Below the pieces are notes generated by a model that saw nothing but the letters and a program-made list of their open reading frames with translations, was not told where the DNA came from and did not search any database. A stretch of DNA of 64,000 nucleotides from Ceratobasidium sp. AG-K. Taxonomy: Eukaryota > Basidiomycota > Agaricomycetes > Cantharellales > Ceratobasidiaceae. Where the stretch lies: positions 992,001 to 1,056,000 of the forward strand of contig JAWNGF010000011.1 in assembly GCA_037039685.1 (NCBI GenBank). Reading direction: 5' to 3'. Position 1 is the stretch's first letter. Every line of letters begins with the position of its first letter. This document shows, one piece after another, positions 36,636-49,751 of this stretch. The translations under genes were made by a program, and so were the position numbers.

Positions 36636-39245
36636 TTATAGGTCACTATTCTGCAAGACGAAGAGCGCAGGCTTGGTCACCAATACACCCCTCTTCAAGT
36701 CGATTCTATCAAACGCATCCACGTGGCCGATGGCTGTCCACCTATCCTTGGGAAATGCGCCTGGAGTCTCGGTGACGAGGTAGGTGAATGCGTCATACGA
36801 CACTGGCGAGGGGTCCTTTGAGTACGTCCACTCTTGCGTTGAATTGGAGAAAAAGTAGGGCGTCGAGTGGTCTTGAGTGAATAGAGAAGCTCCGGTTTGT
36901 GCGGCCAGGTTATCGATCCATACGCTCGCTTGTTGGTCTGGTTGGGCATTGACGAGTGCGAGGGCTGCGCCGCCTGGATAGTTTGCACGCGAGATCGTGG
37001 TGAGTACAGTCGTGGCAATAATGTTGCATCCTATTAGTCCCAACACGGCTAACCTGGCAAGAATTCGAAGTGGCTTGGAGTTCAATTCGAGTCTAGTATG
37101 CGTTAGTTTCGGTGATAATGCACGATAGTTTACTCACAGACGTCGAGCGCCAATCGCGGCGACCACATTAACTACTGGCACCACATAGACAATAAACCTC
37201 CATTCCTTGTGCGCTAGACCTGAAATGAGCAAGGTAAACGCCACCGAGGGTGCGAGGAGCTGTCGGGCAATCGCCGGGACGTGCTTTCGGTCATAGCTGC
37301 TGGTAATCCCGGCTGGTAGGGGCACACACGCAAAGGCTGCCAGTGGAGCAGAAGCAAGGAGAAGTTTGGGGAGGTGGTGCGAGAGGTATGCGTGCCAGGG
37401 GGATGTCTGGAGCAGAGAAGAGCTGGGTTAGTAAGGTTACGCAATGAGAGGCACGAGAGCGCTGAAATCAGTGGGAGAATATTCCCCAGAATGGGGTGGT
37501 TCGAATAGGAAAGATGTAGGCGAATCGGAACACCGGTCCCACTCTCGGATGATAGAAATAATGTATTGGATTCTTGAGCGAAGGAGCGGGAAGCCATGAG
37601 GGTGAGTGGGGAACTTTGGGCTCCGCCTCGTCTCAGAACAGCGGGCGGATCCAGTAAGAAATCGAGGTCCAAGAAGTGCCTGGTCAGCTGATGCAGGAGT
37701 AGGCTGCACGATGCAATGCGAGTGCGATAAGAGCGATGAAATGAGAATACGATCGAGAGCATCTACGATGAGGCGCTGGAGGATTCCGAACAACTGGTGA
37801 GGTCTTTCTGCTGGCAAAGGGGGTGGCGTGTGATAGATTCTCGGCCTCCGCGCACGATGCAGTTGTGGGGAGAGCACGAGTTAGATCGAGCGCAAAGAAG
37901 GAGAGGACAAAGATAGCCTTTGAGTGGCATGTCCGAGCACAATAAGGACAGAAGAGTGAAAAGGCAAAACATGCAACGGGGATGTGTGATGAAGCTGTGC
38001 TTGTTTATGTGTAGCCTATTCGATAAATGCGCAAGTGATAACACTTGATGAGGCGGGGTGAATGAATACGAGGGAGCAACCCCGGATCGTTTCGCGGGCT
38101 GAGGGATCATGGTTGAACCGCAACAAGACAGGAAAAGGACGGAATGCGATTGCGTATAGTCAAAAATAAACACTCACCCCCCATTCCGAGCTTTTGCCTT
38201 CGTATACATTGAATACTATCCCTAAAAACTCTGGCCACATCGGCGGGCTCCAGGTATTCCAAAAATACGAGTCGACTAGTACCGTACAAACTAGGCACTT
38301 GCTTTAGTAGAATGAGTGAACCAGGGCTGTGTTACTCACTGATGCTACCAATGGCGATGATCGTGCCAAACGGGACGAGAAACGACAGCGGAATAGCGTG
38401 CTGAAACAAGACTACACCGAGTAAAGGAACTGCCAAAAGGACTAGCTCGGAGCGAAATATAATGGCCGCAGAGCCAACCAGACATAGGATTGCACGGTAA
38501 TGTCGCTGAACCACGATTGGTGTAGAACCTGGGTATACAAAAAGGGAGGTGGCTAAGTTGACTACAGAGCACATCAGGATTGTACAAGGTCCGTATTGGT
38601 TGAACGCACCCGGCATGAGAGCGAACATGTTTGGAAGAGTGCGCCCAATCCAGAACGGAAGGTGGAACTGCGTGCAAGTCAAGACTACAAAGAGCACTGC
38701 AGTCGCCACCCCAAACCGCTTTTGAACTGCCCATCTTATCTGAGAAAGACCGCATACGTTGAACAGAATGAGCACAAGGCGAACTGGAGATGTTGTTGGT
38801 TATTCATTGGTCACAGTTCTCTTTGAACTCACTGAGAATCTGGACGTCCAACTTGGATTGAATAAATCCAAGAGCCGTCCCAATACGTAAAGGGAGGTAA
38901 GAGCCGGCTGCCAGCAAGAGGCTACCTATAAAGGTACGAGGGACAACTCCTGGAAATGTGAAATGATCATACTATACGAATGTCAAGTTTCGGCTTCAAT
39001 CAAAAGATAAAATGACTTGCATTCGGGAGTGCTGTGGGTGTGACTCCATACGCAAGTATATCATGGGTTGCGTGCAAGTTGAAGCTTTCTTCTACTTTGC
39101 TATATGGTGAGATGAATACGTGCACACAAGCAACAAATGTGATAGCCAAGTCTAGGAGCGCCCCAGTTGCTGAGTCGGTTGGTAGAGTTAGCGAGAGCAT
39201 GCTCGTGAGCTGGAAGGAGCCACGTGACCGTTTCAGTGTCCTCAT
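36636..39245 (-). CDS. ALG12: ALG12 alpha-1,6-mannosyltransferase of N-glycan assembly
   Basis: Exons 39021-39245, 38833-38971, 38340-38783, 38178-38290, 37138-37406 and 36636-37092 join to 548 residues. Family landmarks: YSKVEESF (GT22 signature region), HDIL, YDHFTFPGVVPRTFIG, a run of hydrophobic helices, NVYEGKSSEWGTSPWHAY and the ER mannosyltransferase motif AHKEWRFIVYVVP. The enzyme adds the eighth mannose to the lipid-linked oligosaccharide in the ER lumen. Intron 1 is GC-AG (donor GCAAGT, 38972-39020), and the flanking residues PN and YDHFTFPG join exactly as in the family. Intron 4 is 771 nt (37407-38177) while the others are about 45-50 nt. A downstream in-frame ATG (M16) is an alternative start. 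Confidence 0.93.
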
Positions 39246-39307
39246 ATTATCTAATTCACGGGGATCATTGGTTGTGTGGTTACTCGTTTGTGCAGCCAAC
39301 GTCCACA
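39246..39307. promoter_or_regulatory. 62-bp divergent spacer, ALG12 and YVC1
   Basis: Only 62 bp separate the two divergent start codons if both first ATGs are right. The two transcripts must overlap or use very short leaders. Confidence 0.55.
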
Positions 39308-42300
39308 ATGGACCCCGAGGTGCAAATTCGTGTTCCTTTGGATATACCCACAGAGCAGGACATTGCCAGTCAACCAGTGTTTCCTCTTATTCATGCAATC
39401 AAGCAGGATGTCGAAGTAAGTACAATTACTCGGTAATGTGTCTCCAGCTAATGTGGCTCTACAGGAACGGCTAGGTGTGTGATTTGAGCGGATTTAATTC
39501 GGTGTCTAATGCACACCATAGACTCGTCTATGTCGTGGGAACAACTTGTAAGCCCGTTGTGGTTCGTTTTAGAATATTTGACCAAGTCGATTGCAGAATG
39601 CGGTTGATATCAACTATTCAGTTTTCCGCCCTCTGGTGTTCAAGTATGCGAAGCTCAGAAACTATTCGATTAGTGAGCATTATCGTCCTCGTTACTGCTG
39701 CTGAGACTGACCGAATCATAGTCTACGCCTGCCTGGTGGTCCGGGAGCATTGTACGTCTTAATTGTTACATTTCAATCCGGAACATGCGCACCTGCTCGC
39801 ACACTCTGTTCGATCCGCTGTTCATATACCCATTTTTGGTACCACGCCGTAGCTCGTGACCAACCAACTAACTTTACTTATTTCAGTCATTTCCGCTGCG
39901 TCTCAGGACCTCGCCTTTGCTCCGCTCAAGCTCACTCGGGCGGACGCATGCGAGCTACTTGCACTAAAGTTACTCCGGCGGTTCACTGCCAACTCTGACA
40001 ACCCCGTCGACCTCTTCAGTGTACTTACTGTTGGCTGGAACCCTCTTCAGGGGTGCCCGGACTCTTGTTTGGGGGATATAAGAGACATAGCCGGCGAAGA
40101 TCTCGAACTAGGAGAACGGACCAGTGCGCTCGAAGTATGTCGTTTATATTATATGGATTATACAATTGAATAACGCCGACATTCAATTAGCTTGCTATTT
40201 CTTCTGAAGCCAAGCGATTCATTGCGGCACCCCTGGTTCAAACATGCGTTACGGATATCCATACCGGTCGGGTTGTGTTTAGTGCACCTGCCACCCGCGG
40301 ATCCCTCCTTGCGGACAACTACAAGCAGCGCCATGTTCAAGTGTACGACGTACACAGCACGGGGTGGCTGGATCACTACAGGTACGGAGTTTGCCCGCGT
40401 TCTCAGTGGCGCATCCTTATACAATATAGGTTGCGAGTACCCCGTTACCGGAACATCCTGGAATTCGTTGACTTTGGAATACTGCTATTTCTTTATGTGC
40501 TGTTCATCAACAGTAAGCGAGGAATGCATATTCTCGCCAACAACCTGCTAATGAGCTCGTAGCTATGAACTACGAGCGTGTGGTCCTGTCTGAGATTCTC
40601 TTTGTCATATTTGCGTTTGGTTTCCTGTTGGACGAGTTTACCGCCGCTCAAGAACATGGATGGGATAGTGAGCAACCGAACTCGCTTCATTGTCTGGATA
40701 TGTGTACTTATCCGCCGTCCAGTCTACATCCAAAATATGTGGAATGGATTCGACCTCGCATTTGCGGGTATCTTCTTGATCTTTTTGGGGTGTAGGTGCC
40801 ACGGTTTGCTCATACAAGACTACTGGTGGAACGATCTGGCTGTAAGTTGCCTAACTCTTATGTGATCTGCTCTGATGTATCTTGGCGCAGTTTGACATAC
40901 TCGCATGTGGAGCCTGCATTCTCTTCCCCCGCCTTGCGTTCTTTGCAATCAAGAACAACATCATCATTCTGGCCCTCCAGGTAGGCCACCTGGCTATCGT
41001 ACGGGCCAAGGCTAACTTGTAGGTGTTCAGGGAATGATTGCAGAATTCTTTGTCTTTATGATGCTTGCTGCGGTCTGGTATGTCTTGAAATTCTGGATTC
41101 TCCGATAAACTAATTGTAGATGTTGCTGAAACAGCTTCTCCGGTTTGCTATTCACGCTCTGGACACTTTCACGGGGAAGTTCGCAGTGGCATTTGTCAAA
41201 CATTGCATGGTTGATGACGCAAATATGGTAAGTCACCTGAGTTTTGGCAAATCACTCTTCTGACCGTTTGCCAGGTTTGGCAACACCTATCTGAGCTTTA
41301 ACGTTGCTGGAAGCTTTCATCCTGTCTTCGGTCCAATCCTGATGGTAAGGTCGACGGCCCACCTAACGTAAATCTTAGCTGACGGTTGGCGCCATAGGTT
41401 ATGTTTGCTGCTTTGTCCAATACGCTGCTGGTAAGTTTCTGATGCGGATCAGAGAAACATAGCTAAAGCGATCTCAAGGTAACTATCCTGATTTCAACCC
41501 TATCGAACACGTTTGCGCGGATCAATTCACACGCCTCGGAGGAATATCTTTACCAATTTGCGATTTCGACTATTGAAGGGTAGGCGTTGCCTTTTGTGCG
41601 TGAAGCGTACCATGTTTTGCTAATGTGGCGCAGTGTCAAGTCAGACGCCCTGTTCTCGTACCAGCCTCCTTTCAACATTCTAGCGTTTGTGTTGTTGTAT
41701 CCATTGTCCGCTTGTTTGTCCCCACGACAACTGCACACGGTTAATGTATTACTGATTCGCATCACGGTACGCTAATTAGCTGCTAATCCCAAAACGACCG
41801 CTGACAGATTGCCTCCAGTCATTCCCTCAATTGATCGCGATCGGTCTCTATGAACGATATCTTTCGCCTAATAGCAGGTTCATCACATCGACAAAGGTCT
41901 CGGCATCTTCCATGTTTGAAAGCCTCCCACGTCGACTACGATTCGTCGAAGCATTCATGGGCTCTTCGCGCCCCGATGTAATCGAGGCGATCTTTGAGAT
42001 TGACGTTCCTGCTAGTGTAACGAACGTCTTTACCGCGGAGGACGAGCGCGAGCCGGGGATGGAGGACTCGGCTGTCTTTGGCAAGGCACAGGAACCGGCT
42101 CAAGGTGAAAGGGAGGGACGCCTGCAGCTTGTCTCTCCTGGTCTGTCCCCAGCCAAACGGGACAGGTCGCAAGCAAGCCGAAATGGCGCATATGAGCAAC
42201 CACCAAATAGCCCGCTTGCACGACTGTTTGGGCCGGTCCGTCAGCGTGTTATCTCTGCGCAAGGGGACGCCTTGGGTGATATTAAGCGTATTGGGGAGGC

Positions 42301-42505
42301 CATGGAGAGTCTGAAAGAGGCTGCGTTGCCTGGAGAAAAACTTCGGCAGGAGATCAAGGAGCTGTCAGAACGCCAGGTCGGTGAAAAGCACATGGTGTTA
42401 TGCACTTGTTGACCACTTTTGATCGAGCAGGCACGTATCGAGACACTGTTGCTTACATTGACGAGGGGCATGAGAGGAGAAGGGTCTGGATCGTCGAGGG
42501 CTTAG
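39308..42505 (+). CDS. YVC1: Vacuolar TRP-type cation channel YVC1
   Basis: About 17 small exons with 45-60-nt introns; starts MDPEVQIRVPLDIPTEQDI. N-terminal cytosolic helices (LTRADACELLALKLLRRF) are followed by the first segments (VDFGILLFLYVLFIN, LSEILFVIFAFGFLLDEF) and the core FDILACGACILFPRLAFFA, ALQGMIAEFFVFM. The pore-side region FGNTYLSFNVAGSFHPVFGPILMVMFAALSNTLL leads to ILISTLSNTFARIN and ILAFVLLYPLSACLSPRQLH. This is the fungal TRP channel YVC1, which releases vacuolar Ca2+ on osmotic or mechanical stimulation. The acidic/Ser-rich cytosolic tail (ERYLSPNSRF onward) ends in a short coiled-coil, IKELSERQARIETLLL, encoded by the last exon. The join before FPQLIAIGLYERYL fits only the acceptor ending CCTCCAG. 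Confidence 0.9.
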
Positions 42506-42930
42506 CGAGGCGAAGAGTCTGTATGCCGGCGGAAGCTTTAACGAGAATTATTTTTGTTTATCGAGTAGTCCGAAACCGAAACAATTGGATGCGGTTAAAC
42601 TTTCATCAGATGAATAAGCGAGTCACGAGCGTGATGTGAAATGCGTTTCGTTACTGTTTCTTTCTCCCTTGTCTCTTCCTCCTCTGTTCCGTGTCCCTCC
42701 CGACTGCGAGCCTGGCCATCCTCTCTTTGCTCTCTCAACTCTTTCTTCTTTTCCGGGTTGCGGGCGATATCCACTTTTTATACGCTTAATTCGTATACTT
42801 TACTTAGCGATACCACGCACGTTCAACTTGCGCAGTCCAGTTCGCAACCGGCATTGTTCGTTCGCAGTCCGGGTCCAACCATACCTAAATCCTCGAGCTT
42901 CCGACTGAAACCCCGTCGAGCAGTCCAGCC
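42506..42930. promoter_or_regulatory. Upstream region of the STK32/YANK kinase
   Basis: About 0.4 kb with a strongly pyrimidine-rich (CT) stretch at about 42640-42770, typical of fungal core promoters near the transcription start. No gene seen. Confidence 0.5.
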
Positions 42931-44805
<1,875 letters not shown>

Positions 44806-45385
44806 CGTGAGTTGTTCTTTCGTCACCGGACGCGGGTGGTGCTGACAACAACAATTCAAGCGGTCGTCAAGTTATCATTTGGAGCGTGGTCAATCAACTT
44901 CGGCCATCAGGATCTTCCTTGTTCTCTATTCATCGTCCACTTGGCGGGCTTTTTCTGGCTTGGACATTTTCTCGAACGTCCGCGCTGGTCCAGTTTCCTC
45001 TGTCCGCTCACACGGTTTACTTCCCTTGCTTGGTCGCCCTTTGATCTGGTTCAAAATATCTGTTATCCTCGGTCTACTTTAATTGACGCGCTTTTATCTT
45101 TTCCCTCCGTGAATCACCGAGTGCACTTCATCAAATTATCCTGTCACACCTCAAATCTGTCTCTAACGTTTCTTAAACTTTCATATGTTCCTGCTTCTCA
45201 TCGTTCCTTTCGGCACATTTTTCTGTTGTGGTTTTGTTGATCTATTCGCTGTTCGATTTTAACTGGCCAATTGTAGTTGAGTTGATGGGGTGGATCATGG
45301 CTTGTAAGACTGGTAGTTCTTTTGGTAGTAACACAATATTCATGTTTTTGGTACTCTTCTCTATCGTACAAGTTGCCCGGTCTGG
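44806..45385. other. Convergent 3' spacer, kinase and SPO11
   Basis: About 0.6 kb between two convergent stop codons; T-rich 3' flank. No gene. Confidence 0.5.
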
Positions 45386-47617
45386 CTAAAAGTCGTCCTC
45401 GAAATCCAAGTCAACGTCATCCAGTGGCTCCAGTTTGATGTGTGGCTCGGGCAGTGATGTGTCGGTTGGGGTCTCCAGCTCTGACTCGGTCGACGATGAA
45501 TACAACACTTCTGAGGGTTCCAGGTCTTCAAACTCGACCATATCCACGTCTTGGCCACGAGTCCGGTTGAGAACGGCAAGGATCTTATTGTAGACATATT
45601 GGGCCAGTGCATGGGCGCCTTGTGGCAAGTTATCCTGTGACGCACGAGGGCCCGAAATAATCTCGATTTCGGCCTTGAGCCCGGTGTCGAGCATCGTTTC
45701 GAGCTCTGTACTATGTAGAGCACGGTAAGTATAGCAATATATCTACTGGGTATACGTACACCCAATCGTCTGGTAGGTTCACCGAGTTTGTCCCACGCAA
45801 CATGCTTTCGGCCTGAAATAGAATAAGTGTGATAATACCAAGATAGCTCAAGGCGGACTCTCACCTTTCGCACGTCTGCGGGAGTAACCTTGAGCATTTT
45901 GGACTCGCTTATGCCCAGTCTACCCACCCCACCTATCAGCTCACGCCCTTCATACGCTGACAATACACTCACTCTTCGATATCGCTTCGCTTGACACCAA
46001 TCCATTCTATCCTCGGTGCGACCAATTGGTCGTTCTCGTGTGACATTGCATTGGATCCAAACTTGTAAGCCGAGAGAATGTCCAATCCGTGAGAGTCTGC
46101 ATCCACAAGGCCAAGCAAGGGTATACTACGTAAAAAAGGCTCCGTCAGAGTTGAACATCGCTCGAGTGCAATAGTAGTCTTACTCGGGTGGAAGCTCCTC
46201 GGAAAATATGGAGACGAGCTGGCGAGTCGCGATGTCGGGATATCCTTTGCCCTGCCAAGGATCGGTAACTTGTAATCGTTTCTTTTGTGAAAAGGATATA
46301 CGCACCGTGACCATTACTCCGGGCCCAATGTCTTCGAAAAGACTCGTAAGACCAAGTTGACAAAGCGTTTGAAACACGGCCTGCAGGCGAGAAAGGACTT
46401 GTTCAGTCTGGGTTGGGCTCCAGTTCGGTTCACCGCACGTCTTTTTCAACAATAATCCCCCACCCGATTTCTTCATCAACGCCGATATGAACAATGTCTT
46501 CACCGACTGGAATAAGAGTTCCCTATGTATTCCCGCTCAGCACAAAACCTGGAAAGTTTAGTGCGTGTATGCGCCCATACCTCATGGTCTAGTCCCCCGA
46601 TGACTTCGCCTTGTTTTGTGGTCAAGGTAATAGTCGAGCCGCAGAACAGTCCTTTCAAGGATGCTCTCTAGAGAAAACATACAATTTATTCACCATAGGG
46701 ATAATGTAATTAGACCCACTGTGTTCAAATCGGCCCGTCTGAGGCCCAGAGTTGCAGCAAAATCGTCCACAAGCTAACAGGTTGCGTTAGCTACGAAGTA
46801 ACTTTACCAAAAATGGCATACGGAATCAACGACGGCCTGCTTCCCAAACAGTTCTACGTCACTATAGAATATATCTCTATACATCCCGTTAGCCGACGTC
46901 GCGCTGTACGACGACTGGAAATGGAAACCGTTTGGTGGTCGGCACATCGTCTTTCAATGCTAGGTGCGACATCTCGGCGACTTTTGCCATGGCAGCTGGA
47001 CTTGTTCATTAGCTTAGCCATAGACTAGGCGAAGAATAGAATAACCTATAATTTTCAGCGTAGGAGTCCTTTTACTAGGCCAGACAATACGCCTCCGTCG
47101 GCCAGGGTTGCTACGATAGCGATGTAACCACCCAAACTGGACGTATGGGCAAATGTATGCGCTTACTCTGGCATGGGTTTCTTCCGACAACTTGCAGTCT
47201 CGAACGCCCATGTCTACAAGGAAAGTCACCTTGTAAACCCTCGCTAACCCCGACTCGTACGAACGACTCACCGCCTTCCCACTCGCCAGTTCTTCGAGAA
47301 CTTCAAGCGCCCACTCTTCGATCTTGTTCATCGCATTTTCGCTATAGAAAGTATTTCAGTATGATCGGTACGGAGGGAGCAAACCCGTGAGCGCTCTACT
47401 TGGGCGCTGGTTCATCTTGATCGTCATGTGGGGGTTTCACAGCCCCGGGTTTGGTTTCGCCGTCCTTCTCATGTTTTATCGTAGGCGGCGACGAATCAGC
47501 GTCCGGAAAATGTGTGGCAATGTCATCCTCGTCATACAGCAGTAGGTCGTCAAATTCTGCTCCAGCGCCTGGAGCAGTCATCGCGTCGAATGTGGCGGAG
47601 TGGAGGATCGCCAACAT
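45386..47617 (-). CDS. SPO11: Meiotic recombination protein SPO11 (Topo VIA-like)
   Basis: About 13 exons on the minus strand. An acidic N terminus (LLLYDEDDIATHF) leads to KIEEWALEVLEELASGK, RRIVWPSKRTPTLK and MSHLALKDDVPTTK. The catalytic segment is MYRDIFYSDVELFGKQAVVD; the active-site Tyr codon is at 46864-46866 (complement). It continues VDDFAATLGLRRADLNTV, LKGLFCGSTITL and the Toprim region VGEDIVHIGVDEEIGWGIIVEKDAVF, with GKGYPDIATRQLV and LVDADSHGLDIL (metal-binding DxD). SPO11 makes the double-strand breaks that start meiotic recombination. An acidic C-terminal extension (SSSTESELETPT to DVDLDFEDDF) is longer than in yeast. All catalytic residues I can check are present. Divergent from YPI1. 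Confidence 0.9.
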
Positions 47618-47774
47618 AACACAGCCAAACTCGCGTAATCAGCAAGCGACCATAAGCGCCCAGATTTGTCAATCCCCCAAGCATCCAACTATTTAAAGTT
47701 CTCCTGCTCAACCACCAGAGATAGCTTGGTCCAGTCCACCCACTTTGTTCTTACGCTTCTCCCAACCACCTGCA
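47618..47774. promoter_or_regulatory. Divergent promoter region, SPO11 and YPI1
   Basis: 157 bp between divergent start codons, one for a meiosis-specific gene and one for a phosphatase regulator that is usually constitutive. No motif assigned. Confidence 0.55.
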
Positions 47775-48329
47775 ATGGCATCTGCATCTACTGCGCGTCG
47801 TCCTGCGACATCGGCCCCAGGCGATGGTTCCCGTACCATCACTCTCCGTGATTCGCAACCTGTCCCAGAGAACAACACCTCGAGCGAGCCCGAAACCTCG
47901 GGGATTCTGAAGCTCAGAGGAGGACCAAGGAGCCGTCCACGAGTCATGTGGGACGCCGATGTGATAGACAATGAAGGGTGTGGCAAGAAGAAATCCAAGA
48001 GTCCGTATGTTCACTTGCCCTCGAATTGCTGGAGCTAATCACGCTTTCTTCTAGTCTGCTGTATATACCACAAGCCTAGAGCGTTCGACGAGTCTTCTTC
48101 AGAGTCGTCCTCGGATGAGTCCGATTCATCGTGTGGTAGCAATGACAGCCGCAAACGACCCCACAACCACGGCGACCAGTCAAATATGAATCGTCCCAAC
48201 GGTGGCGTCAACACCCTACACTCGGAACCCGGTCCCAACGCATATGAGAAGACGCCATCGGGTTCAAAGGGCAAACGCAAAGGTACGGGAGCATCCATGA
48301 CGAACACTCGCTCGTGGCATCTGACGTGA
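47775..48329 (+). CDS. YPI1: Type 1 phosphatase regulator YPI1 (inhibitor-3 like)
   Basis: Exons 47775-48000 and 48055-48329 join to 166 residues. The core is the inhibitor-3/PPP1R11 block: ILKLRGGPRSRPRVMWDADVIDNEGCGKKKSK directly followed by ICCIYHKPRAFDESSSESSSDE. It contains the RVMW form of the PP1-docking RVxF motif and the Cys-rich CCIYHKP. Proteins of this family bind and modulate PP1 (Glc7), mostly in the nucleus. The intron donor is the weak GTCCGT; only this donor keeps KSK joined to ICCIYHKP. The C terminus may be shortened by another intron near 48280 (GGTACG), so the last 15 residues are less certain. Confidence 0.9.
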
Positions 48330-48805
48330 GATATGTCATACAGCCTAGATGTTCGGGTCCGAGTTCTCTTCGTTTATTTAATATGCCTACCGTCCAGCTC
48401 TCGCCATGTAATCTATTGTGCCTCACTCGCTCTCAATTTTACTTGCTGTGAATAATGAACTACATCCCACACTAGCTTGACCTTTGTTCCACCCACAATC
48501 AAGTCAGCCGGCAGCAGGTAATCATGTGCCTCCCAGTGACGTAGCGAGTTGGTTGGGATTACCTTGGTTTTTATTTTAGCCGGCAGGATCTGGAACGGAA
48601 AATTACTTCTTTGGGTTGGATCTGCAACTGGGCTTCGCGAGCTAAAAATTGATGCTAATGACGTAGAAGAATAATACAGTCGTCGAAAAGTACCGCCGGT
48701 TTAGTCTCGAGCGCAAGTGGAGCTAGGATCGACGCCGATCAAGCTTGGTGTCGGAAATACTTCCCTCGACGTGCCACCCTTGACCACCACCAAGTATATA
48801 CATTC
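48330..48805. promoter_or_regulatory. Spacer between YPI1 and POF1-like gene
   Basis: About 0.5 kb: YPI1 3' flank, then the promoter of the next plus-strand gene. No gene seen. Confidence 0.45.
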
Positions 48806-49644
48806 ATGAGCAGATTCCAGCAAGCGATCAACAGACTCCTATCGGGAGCTTCGCGGTTCGAACTCGTATATAGCACCCACCCCTCTTGGCCTCTTCCTCC
48901 ACGCTTGTCAACGGCCAGAGATGCCCAGTCAGATTCTCTCGACATTGCAGTTCTAGACTCGTCATTTAACCCGCCTACGATTGGACATGCTGCTCTCACC
49001 TCTGAACCTGCGCCTACGTATCCCAAGCTGTTATTGCTTTCCATAGGTAATGCGGACAAAACGCCCAAACCGGGGGACGCTACGCCAGCACAGAGGCTTG
49101 AGATGATGGTCGCGTTGGCGGATGAGCTACCTGGGTCTGTGGCTGTGGGAGCGTTGAACGAGCCGACGTTTGTGGGCAAGTCGACTTTGTTAGTGGACCG
49201 ACTCCAATCACAAATAGGTAAGTCTCCAATAGATTTGAGAGCACATGCCAACCCGGTGCAGAAAACAAACATAAAGTCCAACTCACGTTCCTCATGGGCT
49301 GGGACACGATCATTCGTGTCTTTGCACCACGGTATTATCCCTCGCCTGCCGCCATGCTCGAACGGCTAGATATATTCTTCGGGCAAGAAGGATCAAGCAT
49401 GCTCTGCGCCCGAAGAGGAGTTGGGCACTCGGAGGAAGAAAAGGAGTTTTTAGCCTCGCCCTATGTTGCCCCATTTTACAACGAGGGCAAGATCAAGTTG
49501 GTTGATCTGGACCCGGACGTAAGGGACGTGAGTTCGAGTGGCGTGCGAGGAGGGACACTTGACGATGCCCAGAGGTGGTGTCCAGCAGGCGTGGTAAAGT
49601 ATATCCGCGAGCACGAGTTGTATTTTTGGAAAAAGGACAGTTGA
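48806..49644 (+). CDS. POF1: POF1-like nicotinamide-nucleotide adenylyltransferase
   Basis: Exons 48806-49217 and 49262-49644 join to 264 residues. The nucleotidyltransferase fold shows as LDIAVLDSSFNPPTIGHAAL (the NPP-xxGH ATP-binding element), AQRLEMMVALAD, then FLMGWDTIIRVFAPRYY and, near the end, DVSSSGVRGG (the ISSTxxR equivalent) with KYIREHELY. Yeast Pof1 has NMN adenylyltransferase-type features and has been linked to NAD salvage and protein quality control. The intron is a 44-nt GT-AG. The second exon joins as ENKHKVQLTFLMGWD, typical for the family. Convergent with MIC60, 107 bp apart. Confidence 0.88.
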
Positions 49645-49751
49645 ACTCTGGTTTTTATATTTGCAAACCGCTTGTATGCATCCTTGTCTTTATGTATGCG
49701 CGCAAACAATTCAAACAAGCATTCTATCAATCGCAAGTCTACAATTTTTTT

